Positions 33,583-41,386 of a DNA stretch of 64,000 nt are shown here, piece after piece; positions within the stretch are counted from its first letter, which is position 1; each line of letters opens with the position of its first letter. The notes below the pieces were generated by a model. That model searched no databases and was not told the DNA's origin. It worked only from the letters and a program-made list of their open reading frames with translations. The stretch comes from Streptomyces spinoverrucosus (GTDB taxonomy: Bacteria; Actinomycetota; Actinomycetes; Streptomycetales; Streptomycetaceae), in contig NZ_BJND01000028.1 in NCBI RefSeq assembly GCF_006539505.1, positions 79,144 to 143,143 on the forward strand, given 5' to 3'. Position numbers and translations under genes: made by a program.

Positions 33583-34766
33583 CAGACGGCCACCTCCGCC
33601 CGCTCGAACAGCCGCGCCGCCTCGGCGGCATGCGCGCGCAGCCGGTGCACCGGCCCGAACAGCAGCTCGTCACCGGCCGCACGCTTGAAGTACAGGTGGG
33701 CGTCGTGCTCCCAGGTGAAACCGATCCCGCCGTGCAGCTGGATGCCCTCGGCAGCGGCGGTCCGCAGCGCCTCCAGCGACTGCGCGAGCGCCAGCCCGCC
33801 GACCCGCTCGCCGTGGCTGGTGGCCCATGCGGCGTAGTACGCCGCCGAACGCGCCGCCTGCACCTGCACGTACACGTCGGCCAGCCGATGCTTGACCGCC
33901 TGGAAGGAGCCGATGGGCCGCCCGAACTGCTCGCGCTGCCCGACGTGTTCGACGGTCCGTTCCAAGGCGCGGTCGGCGGCACCGACGGCTTCGGCGGCGA
34001 GAACGGCGGCGGCGGTGTCGCCGAGCGCGGCGAGGGCGTCGAGGACGTGGGACTGCTCAGTGCCCAGCAACTCCGCTCTCACGTCCCGCAGTTGGATCCG
34101 CGCCCGTGGCCGGGTCGCGTCGAGGGCGGTCTGCCGTACGCGGGTCAGTCCGGCGGCGTCCCCCGGGACGAGGAACAGCAGCGTCCGCGACCGGGCGAAC
34201 CCCCCGGTGTGCGCGGCGACGACCAGCAGCCCCGCGCTGTGCCCGTCCAGCACCTGGTCGACCTCCCCGTACAGCCGCCAGTCACCGTCCGACCGGCGCG
34301 CTTGTACGCCCCCTGCCCGGCCGCCGCCCGCCCAGTCGCCCGCGTTGTCGCCGGTCAGCGCGAGGGCGGTGGCGAGGTGGGGGCCGGGAACGGCGAGGGC
34401 GGCGGTGAGGTGGCCGGAGGCGATCCGCGGGAGCAGCTCGGCGCGCTGTGCTGCGGTCCCGAGGGTGAGGAGGAGGGGTGCGGTGAGGACGGCGGTGGGG
34501 ATCATTGGCGACGGGGCCAGCGCGCGGCCGGTCTCCTCGGCGGCGAGGGCGAGTTCGGTCGCCGAGCAGCCGACACCGCCGTACGCCTCGGGGAGGGCGA
34601 GGCCGGGCAGGCCGAGCCGTTCGGCGAGGGCGGACCAGAGGGCGGGGTCGTGTCCGGCCGGGGTGTCGAGGGCGGCGCGGAGCTGCTCGGGGGTGCAGCG
34701 GCGGCGGAGCAGTTCACGGAGGGTGCGGCGGATCTCGTCCTGCTCGGGCGTGAAGCTGGCGTCCAT
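33582..34766 (-). CDS. acyl-CoA dehydrogenase family protein
   Basis: A 394-residue FAD-dependent acyl-CoA dehydrogenase (MDASFTPEQDEIRRTLRELLRRR; LPEAYGGVGCSATELALAAEETGRALAPSP; HVGQREQFGRPIGSFQAVKHRLADVYV; GIQLHGGIGFTWEHDAHLYFKRA). The RExFGxPI...F motif and the GG.GFTWEHD end mark the FadE branch used on branched or cyclic acyl-CoAs, often as one half of a heteromer. The ATG at 34766 was chosen by family N-terminus; the frame continues upstream only as noise. Site F lies 19 bases upstream and site G serves the divergent thiolase-like gene. Confidence 0.92.
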   Translation of the reverse strand: MDASFTPEQDEIRRTLRELLRRRCTPEQLRAALDTPAGHDPALWSALAERLGLPGLALPEAYGGVGCSATELALAAEETGRALAPSPMIPTAVLTAPLLLTLGTAAQRAELLPRIASGHLTAALAVPGPHLATALALTGDNAGDWAGGGRAGGVQARRSDGDWRLYGEVDQVLDGHSAGLLVVAAHTGGFARSRTLLFLVPGDAAGLTRVRQTALDATRPRARIQLRDVRAELLGTEQSHVLDALAALGDTAAAVLAAEAVGAADRALERTVEHVGQREQFGRPIGSFQAVKHRLADVYVQVQAARSAAYYAAWATSHGERVGGLALAQSLEALRTAAAEGIQLHGGIGFTWEHDAHLYFKRAAGDELLFGPVHRLRAHAAEAARLFERAEVAV

Positions 34767-34784
34767 GAACGGGCCCCTCTCGAT

Positions 34785-34799
34785 CTGACGGCCTGTCAT
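34785..34799. promoter_or_regulatory. inverted-repeat operator site F (CTGACGGCCTGTCAT)
   Basis: Palindrome with two mismatched arm positions, including the last base (T for G). It is 19 bases upstream of the acyl-CoA dehydrogenase ATG. Confidence 0.6.
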
Positions 34800-34835
34800 A
34801 TTAGGCCGACGCCGCCCAACCGCCCAGAGCCATTC

Positions 34836-34850
34836 CTGATGTACCGTCAG
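34836..34850. promoter_or_regulatory. inverted-repeat operator site G (CTGATGTACCGTCAG)
   Basis: One arm mismatch (T for C at position 5). It ends four bases before the ATG of the thiolase-like gene at 34855, so no ribosome-binding site fits between; the message may be leaderless. Confidence 0.65.
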
Positions 34851-34854
34851 AAAC

Positions 34855-36024
34855 ATGGCTGCTGCTACCCGGAAAGTCGCCGTGGTGGGCGTGTCCCTGT
34901 CCGACTGCGGCCGTGTCGATGACGCAACTCCGTACACCCTGCACGCCCAGGCGGCCCGCCGGGCCCTCGCGGACGCCGGTCTGGACCGGTCGGTCGTCGA
35001 CGGGTTCGCGTCGGCCGGCACGGGCGTGCTGGCGCCGGTGGAGGTGGCCGAGTATCTGGGCCTGCGCCCCACCTGGGTCGACTCCACGTCGGTCGGCGGT
35101 TCGACGTGGGAGGTGATGGCGGCGCACGCGGCGAACGCGATCGCGGCGGGGCACGCGCGGGCGGTGCTGCTGGTGTACGGCTCGACGGCCCGCGCGGATG
35201 TGAAGGCCGGGCGCCGCACGGGCAATCTCTCCTTCGGCGCGCGCGGGCCGCTGCAGTTCGAGGTGCCGTACGGCCACACCCTGATCGCCAAGTACGCGAT
35301 GGCGGCCCGCCGTCACATGATCGAGTACGGGACGACGATCGAGCAGCTGGCGGAGGTCGCGGTGCAGGCGCGGGCGAACGCGGCACTGAACCCGGAGGCC
35401 ATGTTCCGCACCCCGATCACCCTCGACGACGTCCTGGACGGCCCGATGATCGCGGACCCCTTCACCAAGCTGCACTGCTGCATCCGCTCGGACGGCGGCG
35501 CGGCGGTCCTGCTGGCCGCGCAGGACGTCGTACGGGACTGCCGTACCGCTCCGGTGTGGGTCCTCGGCACCGGCGAGCACGTCTCCCACTCCGCGATGTC
35601 CGAGTGGCCGGACTTCACCCGGTCCCCGGCGGCGGTGAGCGGGCGGCTGGCGTTCGAGCGGGCCGGGGTGCGTCCGGCGGAGATCGACTTCGCGGAGATC
35701 TACGACGCCTTCACCTACATGACGCTGGTGACGCTGGAGGACCTGGGCTTCTGCGGGAAGGGCGAGGGCGGGGCGTTCGTCGAGAAGGGGCGGCTGCTGG
35801 TCGAGGGCGGGGAGCTGCCGGTGAACACCGACGGGGGCGGTCTGTCGGCCCAGCATCCCGGGATGCGCGGACTGTTCCTGCTGGTGGAGGCGGTACGGCA
35901 GTTGCGCGGGGAGGCGGGGGCGCGGCAGGTGCGCGGCGCGGACGGGGGGCTGCCGCGGCTGGGGGTGGCGTCGGGGACGGGGGGCTGGTTCTGCTCCTCG
36001 GGGACGGTGGTACTGGGTCGCTGA
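34855..36024 (+). CDS. thiolase-like (lipid-transfer type) protein
   Basis: A 389-residue thiolase-fold protein similar to that at 25259 (KVAVVGVSLSDCGRVDD, STSVGGSTWEVMAAHAANAIAAG, IYDAFTYMTLVTLEDLGFCGKGEGGAF, LPVNTDGGGLSAQHPGM). The first half diverges more than the second. No DUF35 gene follows directly; the nearest is at 38810-39223 on the other strand, which may supply the partner. A retro-aldolase or acyl-transfer role is inferred from the family. The ATG sits only four bases after operator site G. Confidence 0.9.
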   Translation: MAAATRKVAVVGVSLSDCGRVDDATPYTLHAQAARRALADAGLDRSVVDGFASAGTGVLAPVEVAEYLGLRPTWVDSTSVGGSTWEVMAAHAANAIAAGHARAVLLVYGSTARADVKAGRRTGNLSFGARGPLQFEVPYGHTLIAKYAMAARRHMIEYGTTIEQLAEVAVQARANAALNPEAMFRTPITLDDVLDGPMIADPFTKLHCCIRSDGGAAVLLAAQDVVRDCRTAPVWVLGTGEHVSHSAMSEWPDFTRSPAAVSGRLAFERAGVRPAEIDFAEIYDAFTYMTLVTLEDLGFCGKGEGGAFVEKGRLLVEGGELPVNTDGGGLSAQHPGMRGLFLLVEAVRQLRGEAGARQVRGADGGLPRLGVASGTGGWFCSSGTVVLGR

Positions 36025-36099
36025 CGGAACACCGGCCCCGAACGTGGTGTTCTGGTCGTAGAGGCTGTTCGACGACGACGCCGCTGGAGGAGATTCCGT

Positions 36100-36525
36100 A
36101 TGGCACTGACCCGCGAAGAACGCGAGCAGTTCCTGGCCGAGCCGCACATCGCCGCGCTGGCGGTGGCCGCGGAGGAGGGCCGGGCCCCGCTCAGCGTGCC
36201 GATCTGGTACCAGTACGAGCCCGGCGGTGACGCGTGGATCCTGACGGGGCTGGACTCCCGCAAGCACCGGCTGATCAGCGCGGCCGGTCGCTTCACGCTG
36301 ATGGTCGACCGGGTGGATCCCACCATCCGCTACGTCTCGGTCGAGGGGCCGGTCGTGGACACCGTCCCCTTCACAGTCGAGCAGCTGCGCGAGATCTCGG
36401 CGCGGTATCTGCCGGCCGAGAAGGTCGAGGAATACGTCGAGTTCTCGTTGAAGAACCACGGGGAGATGGTGGTCATCCGGATGCGTCCGGAGCGGTGGGT
36501 GTCGTCGGACCTGGGCTCGGTGTAG
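36100..36525 (+). CDS. PPOX-class pyridoxamine 5'-phosphate oxidase-like protein
   Basis: A 141-residue split-barrel FMN/F420-binding protein (MALTREEREQFLAEPHIAALAVAAEEGRAPLSVPIWYQYEPGG, SRKHRLISAAGRFTLMVDR, YVSVEGPVV). The opening matches F420/FMN-dependent PPOX-class proteins that reduce small substrates or bind heme. GGAGGAGATTCCGT precedes the ATG. No operator site is near. It may be an independent housekeeping reductase. Confidence 0.88.
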   Translation: MALTREEREQFLAEPHIAALAVAAEEGRAPLSVPIWYQYEPGGDAWILTGLDSRKHRLISAAGRFTLMVDRVDPTIRYVSVEGPVVDTVPFTVEQLREISARYLPAEKVEEYVEFSLKNHGEMVVIRMRPERWVSSDLGSV

Positions 36526-36566
36526 ACCCCCCGGGCCCACCCGGGGTACCCGCGATACTCGACGGC

Positions 36567-37232
36567 ATGGAACCGGATCTTCACGAGCTGCTGAGGTCGC
36601 TGCGGGTGTGGGACCCGAAGGTCACGTCCCTGCCGCCGTTCGACCCCGCCGCCGCTCCCGCCTCGCCGCTCCCGCTCTTCACCACCTGGTTCGCTGATGC
36701 AGTGGCGGCGGGGCAGCCGGAACCGCACACCATGTCCCTGGCTACGTCGGACGAAGCGGGCCTGCCCGATGTACGGACGGTGATGCTGCACGGCGCGGAG
36801 GAGGACTGCTGGTCCTTCGCGACGCACGCCAACAGCCGCAAGGGCCGCCAGCTCGCCGAGCGGCCGTACGCCGCCCTGGGCTTCTACTGGCACGTCCAGG
36901 GCCGCCAGATCCGCATCCGCGGCCCGGTCACCACGGCCCCACCGGCCGAGAGCCTGGCCGACCTGCACGCCCGCTCGACCGGCGCGCTGGCCGCCGCGCT
37001 GACCGGGCGGCAGAGCGCGCCGCTGGAGTCCCTGGAGGCCCTGGCGCAGGCGTCGGAAACGGCGTGGGCCAGGGCCCAGGAGGACCCCGAGGCCCCGTCG
37101 CCGACCTGGACGCTGTACCGGCTGCGCGCGGACGAGGTCGAGTTCTTCCAGGGGGACGAGCGGCGGCGGCATGTGCGGCTTCGGTACGTCAGGAGGGGTG
37201 AGGGCTGGGGCAAGGAACTGCTCTGGCCGTGA
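36567..37232 (+). CDS. pyridoxamine 5'-phosphate oxidase family protein (PdxH-like)
   Basis: A 221-residue FMN flavoprotein of the PdxH type (ADAVAAGQPEPHTMSLATSDEAGLPDVRTVMLHGAEEDCWSFATHANSRKGRQLAERPYAALGFYWHVQGRQIRIRGPV). It keeps the FMN-binding RTVML and SRKGRQL blocks and the C-terminal LYRLRADEVEFFQGDERRRHVRLRY. It may oxidise pyridoxamine phosphate or a related substrate. The final WKxxxLxP-type end (GWGKELLWP) fits. It starts 42 bases after the PPOX gene, possibly in the same transcript. Confidence 0.88.
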   Translation: MEPDLHELLRSLRVWDPKVTSLPPFDPAAAPASPLPLFTTWFADAVAAGQPEPHTMSLATSDEAGLPDVRTVMLHGAEEDCWSFATHANSRKGRQLAERPYAALGFYWHVQGRQIRIRGPVTTAPPAESLADLHARSTGALAAALTGRQSAPLESLEALAQASETAWARAQEDPEAPSPTWTLYRLRADEVEFFQGDERRRHVRLRYVRRGEGWGKELLWP

Positions 37233-37243
37233 GACCGTACGGC

Positions 37244-38128
37244 CTACCGGCCGTCGAAGGCGTACGTCGCGAACTCCACCACCGGCTCGTAGCCGATCCT
37301 CCGATAGAGGGCGTTGCTGGTCGGATTGGCCAGGTCCGTGAAGAGCAGCACCTCCTCGGCGCCCGCCGCCAGTGCCGCGCGGCTCACCTCGGCCGTCACC
37401 GCTCCCGCGTAACCGCGTCGCCGGAAGGGAGCCGGGGTGTAAACGGGCGCCACCCGTACCTGACCGGCGATCTCGGGCGTCACGCCGGCCATGGCGACCG
37501 GGGTGCCGTCGGGCCTCTCCCAGAGGGTGACGCCGCCGTGGGCGATGCGGGCGTCGGCCCAGGCGCCCGGGTCCCGGGCCGGATTCCCGCCCACGTCCCT
37601 GGTGAACTCGACGTACCAGCGGGCGAGTTGTTCACGGTCCCGCTCGTCCGCCACCCTCGCCCGGCCCGGCGGGGCGGGCTCCGGGACCGTCAGCGAGCCG
37701 AGCCGGTAGAGCAGCTGGCGCCCGCGCAGCGTCGCGACGGCGCCGGTGTGACGTTGCCAGGCCCCGGCGAAGGCGGCGGCGGTGTCACGGACCCCGGCGA
37801 CACCGGGAAGCCGCTCCGACCGGGCCGCCAGGTGGGCGGCGAAGGCGTCGGCCTCGTCGGGGGTGAGGGCGGTGAGGTACAGGCAGTGCGGCGGCGTACG
37901 GAAGCAGACCGCTCGTACGGCTCCGGCGCGCTCCAGGAAGCCGAAGAACGGCGGCTCGTCCCCGTACGTGCGCAGTCCGTGCCTGCGCAGGGCGTCGGTC
38001 ACGGTGAGGGGAACGGTGTGCAGGGCTGGGCGGGAGCGCAGGAAGGGGCCGACGTGGGCGAGGAAGGCGTCGAGGTCCTCCGTGAGGGTCCAGGTGGCGG
38101 CCGCGTGCTCGCCGGACGCGCGCCTCAC
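37244..38128 (-). CDS. GNAT family N-acetyltransferase (two-domain)
   Basis: A 294-residue protein with a C-terminal GNAT fold (GVTLWERPDGTPVAMAGVTPEIAGQVRVAPVYTPAPFRRRGYAGAVTAEVSRAALAAGAEEVLLFTDLANPTSNALYRRIGYEPVVEF). The acetyl-CoA pyrophosphate loop is RRRGYAGA (about residue 230). The N-terminal half is a degenerate GNAT-like domain. The GTG at 38128 overlaps the upstream acetyltransferase stop in GTGA. Substrate unknown. Confidence 0.88.
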   Translation of the reverse strand: MRRASGEHAAATWTLTEDLDAFLAHVGPFLRSRPALHTVPLTVTDALRRHGLRTYGDEPPFFGFLERAGAVRAVCFRTPPHCLYLTALTPDEADAFAAHLAARSERLPGVAGVRDTAAAFAGAWQRHTGAVATLRGRQLLYRLGSLTVPEPAPPGRARVADERDREQLARWYVEFTRDVGGNPARDPGAWADARIAHGGVTLWERPDGTPVAMAGVTPEIAGQVRVAPVYTPAPFRRRGYAGAVTAEVSRAALAAGAEEVLLFTDLANPTSNALYRRIGYEPVVEFATYAFDGR

Positions 38129-38751
38129 GGCTCGTCCACCGCAGCACCGGCCTCCGGGTCGGTCTCCGGGTCCGTCGCCAGGCGGGCGTGCAGGTGGACG
38201 TCGCGGAAGGCGTCCCGGCGGTCCGCCTCCCACATCGCGCCGCGCAGGGTGCCCTCGTACGGGAAGCCGCAGCGGTCGGCTATGCGGCAGGAGGCCTCGT
38301 GGCCCACGGCGTGGCCGAGTTCCAGGCGGTGCATGCCCAGGTCGGTGAGGGCCCAGTGGGCGGCGAGGGTGAGGGCGCGGGTGGCGGCGCGCCGGCCGCG
38401 GGCCTCGGGGAGGATCCAGTAGCCGACGCGGGCGACGCGGAAGACGTGGTCGATCTCGTTGACGCCGATGTGGCCGAGGGTCGTACCCGTCTCCGCGTCG
38501 GTTATGCGGAAGGACGCGCTCGCGCCGTTCGCCGCGTTGTCGGCCTTGGCACGGAGGGAGGCGCGGGCCGAGGCGAGGTCGGAGACGGGGGCCAGGGGTG
38601 TGTTCCAGCGCCGGAAATCCGGGTCGGACAGGCCACGCAGCCAGGTCGCGGCGTCCGCGTCGGAGGCCGGGTCCCAGCGGCGCAGGCGCAGACCGTGGCC
38701 GTACAGCTCGGGGTGCGGGTGGGTGAGGGACCGCGAGTTCATGAGGGCCAT
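38125..38751 (-). CDS. GNAT family N-acetyltransferase (RimJ/RimL type)
   Basis: A 208-residue acetyltransferase (LRLRRWDPASDADAATWLRGLSDPDFRRWNTPLAP, TTLGHIGVNEIDHVFRVARVGYWILPEARGRRAATRALTLAAHWAL, MHRLELGHAVGHEASCRIADRCGFPYEGTLRG). This pattern fits the RimJ/RimL group, which acetylates protein N-termini or antibiotics. The CoA loop is EARGRRAATRA. ATG 38751 or 38742 are both possible; neither has a strong ribosome-binding site. It is coupled to the next acetyltransferase by a GTGA overlap. Confidence 0.88.
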   Translation of the reverse strand: MALMNSRSLTHPHPELYGHGLRLRRWDPASDADAATWLRGLSDPDFRRWNTPLAPVSDLASARASLRAKADNAANGASASFRITDAETGTTLGHIGVNEIDHVFRVARVGYWILPEARGRRAATRALTLAAHWALTDLGMHRLELGHAVGHEASCRIADRCGFPYEGTLRGAMWEADRRDAFRDVHLHARLATDPETDPEAGAAVDEP

Positions 38752-38809
38752 CGACCCATTCAATCCCGGCGCTCGCCGCGTTTCACCCTGAATTTCCGGC
38801 CGCCGGGTT

Positions 38810-39223
38810 TCACCCCGGATTCGGCTGGATCCGGAAGACCGGGATGCCTTCCCGGAAGTCGACCTCCAGTGCGGCACCGGCGCGCAGCTCGCCCTCGTCG
38901 GCGTAGCCGCCGTACCCGACGATCTCCGTCATCATCCGCGGGCCCTCCGCGAGGTCGACGACCGCGGCGACGTACGGGGTGCGTTCGCCGAAGGGTGGGA
39001 GGTCGTTGCGGTGGACCACGGACCAGGTGTAGAGGGTGGCGCGGCCGCTCGCCTCCTCCCAGGTCACGTCCTCGCTCCAGCAGTGCGGGCAGAACTCGCG
39101 GGGGTAGTGATGCGCCCGGCCGCACGCCCCGCACCGCCGCACCAGCAGCCGCCCGCGCGCGGCCGCGTCCCAGTACGTCCGCGTGAAGGCGTCCGTCTCC
39201 GGTACGTCGTACCGCGCACTCAC
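38810..39223 (-). CDS. Zn-ribbon/OB-fold (DUF35) protein
   Basis: A 137-residue DUF35 protein: zinc ribbon RRCGACGRAHHYPREFCPHC (residues ~29-48, two CxxC pairs) and OB-fold (GRATLYTWSVVHRNDLPPF, TPYVAAVVDLAEGPRMMTEIVG). Such proteins bind acyl-CoA and partner with thiolase-like proteins; the unpaired one at 34855 is the obvious candidate. The GTG at 39223 overlaps the DoxX stop in GTGA, so both are expressed from the DoxX promoter with operator site H. Confidence 0.92.
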   Translation of the reverse strand: MSARYDVPETDAFTRTYWDAAARGRLLVRRCGACGRAHHYPREFCPHCWSEDVTWEEASGRATLYTWSVVHRNDLPPFGERTPYVAAVVDLAEGPRMMTEIVGYGGYADEGELRAGAALEVDFREGIPVFRIQPNPG

Positions 39224-39672
39224 AGGAACCACCCGAGCGCGCCGTCCAGTGACCACGTCTGCCAGGACATCCCGAACAGCGCGACCGTCGAGATCAGCGC
39301 CATCATCAGGTTCTGCCCCTGCTCGGCCCAGTCGTGGATCATGAGCACGAAGTAGACGGCGTTCAGCAGCAGCCCGCCGATGAGGGCGATCGGGGTCAGG
39401 AAACCGGTGATCAGGCCGAGCCCCAGGGCGAGTTCGGCGTAGGCGACGATGTACGCCATCATGCGCGGCCGGGGTGCGACCACGGTCCGGAAGCCCGAAC
39501 GCACCGCCGTCCAGCGGTGTTTGGCGGCCACGTCGGCGGCCCAGGCGATGCCGGAGCCGCGTTCGAACCACGCCTTCTTGTCCTTGTGCCGCCAGCTCTC
39601 CAGCCACCACAGCCCGAGCCCGATCCGCAGCACGGCCAGCCATTCGGCACCGGTGAGCCAGATCGCGTCCAT
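39220..39672 (-). CDS. DoxX family membrane protein
   Basis: A 150-residue integral membrane protein (EWLAVLRIGLGLWWLESWRHK at the start, then AYIVAYAELALGLGLITGFLTPIALIGGLLLNAVYFVLM and LMMALISTVALFGMSWQTWSL), about four helices. The family includes quinol-oxidising DoxD/DoxX-like proteins and others of unknown role. In this setting it may pass electrons from a catabolic reaction to quinones; that is speculative. Operator site H ends only five bases upstream of the ATG, so a leaderless transcript is likely. Confidence 0.88.
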   Translation of the reverse strand: MDAIWLTGAEWLAVLRIGLGLWWLESWRHKDKKAWFERGSGIAWAADVAAKHRWTAVRSGFRTVVAPRPRMMAYIVAYAELALGLGLITGFLTPIALIGGLLLNAVYFVLMIHDWAEQGQNLMMALISTVALFGMSWQTWSLDGALGWFL

Positions 39673-39676
39673 GGAT

Positions 39677-39691
39677 CTGACGGTACGTCAG
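39677..39691. promoter_or_regulatory. inverted-repeat operator site H (CTGACGGTACGTCAG)
   Basis: Perfect 6-3-6 palindrome lying five bases upstream of the DoxX ATG (39672). It controls DoxX and the coupled DUF35 gene by position. Confidence 0.7.
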
Positions 39692-39986
39692 ATCGTGCGG
39701 ACGAGGAAGGCCTGTGCGCCACGTGAAGCGCCGGGCAGTGATGCTCAGGACCGTCGCCATGGGGGCCGGACGTAACACCTCAGAGGGAACTCGTCCCCGA
39801 ACGCGGCTTCCGTTTCTCCGTCACGGCCGGAGGCCGCCCCACTCGCCCTCACCTCCCCGGATCGCACACAACCGATCTCCCTGCACCACAAGCCCCACCC
39901 ACTCCTCCCCCACCCGTGATCGATCCGCAACCAATTCCGGTCTTGACCGAGACCCATCAACCCGGCATGTGGTTACGCTCCGGACC

Positions 39987-41267
39987 ATGCCCGACTCCAC
40001 AGCGCCCACCAACGAAGAGGAACCGCAGGCCGCGAGCCCGGAGACCGCCGGCTCGGAGGCCGTGAAAGTTCCGCGGCAGAAGGGCAGCCGTACCGCGCGG
40101 CAGGCGCCCGCCGATCGGCCCGTCTACGTCATCGGCGCCGGGCCCGGTGGACTCGCGGCCGCGTATTCCCTGCGAGCCCGGGGGATTCGGGCCGTCGTGC
40201 TGGAGAAGTCCGACCGCGTCGGCGCCTCCTGGCGGGGGCACTACGACCGGCTGCATCTGCACACCACCCGGCGCCTGTCCGCCCTGCCCGGGCTGGCGAT
40301 GCCGCGCCGGTTCGGCCGGTGGGTGTCCCGGGACGATGTCGTGCGGTATCTGGAGAAGTACGCCGAGCACCACGAACTGGAGATCGTCACCGGAGTCGAG
40401 GTCTCCCGCGTCGAGCGCGCGGACGACGGCACCGGCTGGCTGCTGCACGCGACCGGCGGCCGTCGGCTGACCGGTGGCGCGGTCGTCGTCGCCACCGGCT
40501 ACAACCACACCCCGCGCATCCCTGACTGGCCCGGCCGGGACACGTACACCGGCGCGCTCCTGCACGCCTCCGCGTACCGCAACCCCGCGCCCTACGCCGG
40601 GCGGGACATCCTCGTCGTCGGTGTCGGCAACACCGGCGCCGAGATCGCCGTCGACCTGGTCGAGGGCGGGGCGTCGCGCGTACGGCTCTCGGTGCGCACC
40701 GCGCCGCACATCGTCCGCCGCTCCACCGCCGGCTGGGCCGCCCAGTACAGCGGCGTCCTCGTGCGCCGCCTCCCGGTCGGCCTGGTGGACCGGCTCGCCC
40801 GGCCGATGGCCAGGCTCAGCGTGCCCGACCTCACCGAGTACGGTCTGCCCCGCCCCGGCACCGGCGTGTACAGCAGGGTCAGAGAGGGCGCGGTCCCAGT
40901 CCAGGACGTCGGCCTCATCGACGCGGTCCGCAAGGGCAGGGTCGAGATCGTGGCCGCGGTGGACGGCTTCGACGGCGACAAGGTCGTCCTCGCCGACGGC
41001 GACCGCATCGGCCCGGACGCGGTGATCGCCGCCACCGGTTATGTCCGCGCGCTGGAACCGCTGGTCGGCCATCTCGACGTCCTCGACGACCGGGGCAGGC
41101 CGGTCGTGCACGGTGCCCGCGCCCCGAAGAACGCCCCCGACCTGTACTTCACCGGCTTCACCAACCCCATCAGCGGCATGCTCCGCGAACTCGCCCTCGA
41201 CGCGGAGAAGATCGCCACGGCCGTCGCCCGAAGAAGCGGCGACCGGGTGTCCCGCATCCCCGGCTGA
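39987..41267 (+). CDS. flavin-containing monooxygenase-like NAD(P)/FAD oxidoreductase
   Basis: A 426-residue FAD enzyme of the FMO/CzcO type. Rossmann motif 1 is VYVIGAGPGGLAAAYSL (about residue 48), followed by DRVGASWRGHYDRLHLHT. The second dinucleotide motif is ILVVGVGNTGAEIAVDL (about 212). A late ATG motif (VIAATGYVRALEPL) and NAPDLYFTGFTNPISGMLREL fit group-B monooxygenases, which add oxygen to ketones, amines or sulfides using NADPH. The start MPDSTAPTN was picked as the first codon after noise; the N-terminal ~45 residues are disordered. No operator site is adjacent except H, which faces the other way. Confidence 0.88.
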   Translation: MPDSTAPTNEEEPQAASPETAGSEAVKVPRQKGSRTARQAPADRPVYVIGAGPGGLAAAYSLRARGIRAVVLEKSDRVGASWRGHYDRLHLHTTRRLSALPGLAMPRRFGRWVSRDDVVRYLEKYAEHHELEIVTGVEVSRVERADDGTGWLLHATGGRRLTGGAVVVATGYNHTPRIPDWPGRDTYTGALLHASAYRNPAPYAGRDILVVGVGNTGAEIAVDLVEGGASRVRLSVRTAPHIVRRSTAGWAAQYSGVLVRRLPVGLVDRLARPMARLSVPDLTEYGLPRPGTGVYSRVREGAVPVQDVGLIDAVRKGRVEIVAAVDGFDGDKVVLADGDRIGPDAVIAATGYVRALEPLVGHLDVLDDRGRPVVHGARAPKNAPDLYFTGFTNPISGMLRELALDAEKIATAVARRSGDRVSRIPG

Positions 41268-41313
41268 CCGGCAGGACCCGCAACCACATCAATTCCGCCC
41301 GCACGACCATTTC

Positions 41314-41328
41314 CTGACCCTGCGTCAG
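41314..41328. promoter_or_regulatory. inverted-repeat operator site I (CTGACCCTGCGTCAG)
   Basis: CTGAC/GTCAG arms, sixth pair mismatched. It forms a pair with site J 24 bases on, upstream of the ADP-forming synthetase. Confidence 0.6.
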
Positions 41329-41337
41329 TTCAGTAAT

Positions 41338-41352
41338 CTGACAGTGCGTCAG
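41338..41352. promoter_or_regulatory. inverted-repeat operator site J (CTGACAGTGCGTCAG)
   Basis: CTGAC/GTCAG arms, sixth pair mismatched; 35 bases upstream of the ATG at 41387. Confidence 0.6.
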
Positions 41353-41386
41353 TTACTCACGCCGTCACACAGAAGCGGGCGGACCG

